Source: Candidatus Desulfopertinax cowenii
GTDB taxonomy: Bacteria; Bacillota; Desulfotomaculia; Desulfotomaculales; Desulforudaceae
Direction of reading: 5' to 3'
Assembly: GCA_001899445.1 (NCBI GenBank)
Contig: MPOA01000006.1
Coordinates: forward strand, 682,001 to 746,000
DNA length: 64,000 nt
Shown piece after piece: positions 63,853-64,000 of the stretch; positions within the stretch are counted from its first letter, which is position 1, and every line of letters starts with the position of its first letter. The notes under the pieces were generated by a model that saw only the letters and a list, made by a program, of their open reading frames with translations, made no database searches and was not told the origin of the DNA. The position numbers and the translations under genes were made by a program.

Positions 63853-64000
63853 CTAATCCCCTCTCCTAGTCAGCCCGGCCAAAAGGGCCCCGCGCACAAT
63901 AACCCCCGCCAGGCGACCATCCTGATTCACAACGGCGACCGGATACTTGGAGTCGGCGAGCACCGGGATCAGGTCGCTGATCGGGGTATCCAACAGGGTG
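63853..64000 (-). CDS. opuAA: Glycine betaine ABC transporter ATPase, C-terminal end (runs off the window)
   Basis: Only the last 48 or so residues are in the window: TLLDTPISDLIPVLADSKYP, then VAVVNQDGRLAGVIVRGALL. That is the end of a CBS domain, as found at the C-terminus of OpuAA/ProV ATPases, where CBS pairs sense ionic strength. The position directly upstream of the permease gene completes an ATPase-permease-binding protein operon. The ATPase core lies outside. Confidence 0.82.
   Translation of the reverse strand, partial: TLLDTPISDLIPVLADSKYPVAVVNQDGRLAGVIVRGALLAGLTRRGD

Overview
The window is the chromosomal replication-origin region of a GC-rich, endospore-forming Gram-positive anaerobe. 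The best fit is the Desulfotomaculum / Pelotomaculum / Desulforudis branch of the Firmicutes. The evidence is the gene order rpmH-oriC-dnaA-dnaN-recF-remB-gyrB-gyrA with mnmE-mnmG-rsmG-parA-parB on the other side, sporulation-linked genes (yyaC, bofA), a large Alu-type SRP RNA, a serine T-box and very frequent GTG/TTG starts. The genus is inferred from style and gene content, not from a search.

Layout. 1-6.2 kb (minus strand): the 5' part of purA, an FAD dehydrogenase, then the rpsF-ssb-rpsR / yybS-rplI-dnaB cluster. 6.2-10 kb is accessory: a decayed transposase, a probable toxin-antitoxin pair, a frameshifted M48 peptidase and unknown membrane proteins. 10-18 kb is mixed housekeeping: ychF, DUF951, cvpA, a YkvI-type transporter, yyaC, ykuS, a phosphoribosyltransferase, DUF4446, larE-larC and a lone LAGLIDADG-type protein. 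18-26.8 kb: parB-parA-rsmG-mnmG, two repeat elements, then mnmE-jag-yidC-yidD-rnpA-rpmH. oriC lies at about 26.9-27.1 kb, and gene orientation switches there. 27-37 kb (plus): dnaA, dnaN, recF, remB, gyrB, pyrE, gyrA. 37-50 kb: an ECF sigma/anti-sigma pair, pdxST, a T-box-controlled serine operon (aminotransferase-serA), serS, two VapBC-type modules, six tRNA genes (four Ser, two Arg), tadA and a second YkvI transporter. 50-61 kb: SRP RNA, dnaX-ybaB-recR-bofA, a PLP decarboxylase, tmk-holB-ricT-rsmI, then abrB, metG and tatD. 61-64 kb: a cobalamin adenosyltransferase and a glycine-betaine ABC transporter that runs off the window end.

Functional links. The serine genes, serS and four serine isoacceptor tRNAs sit within 10 kb, and the T-box features match tRNA-Ser. 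tadA lies beside its expected substrate tRNA-Arg(ACG). The most unusual signals are non-coding or gene-structural. They are a 46-bp perfect copy of dnaA sequence inside the end of rnpA, a roughly 330-bp repeat family found just downstream of mnmE and tatD with a partial copy after gyrA, a 241-bp palindromic MITE-like element with solitary ends elsewhere, an apparent ATC start codon for ychF, and an SRP RNA with a UGGC tetraloop. I see no CRISPR array, rRNA gene or intact insertion sequence.
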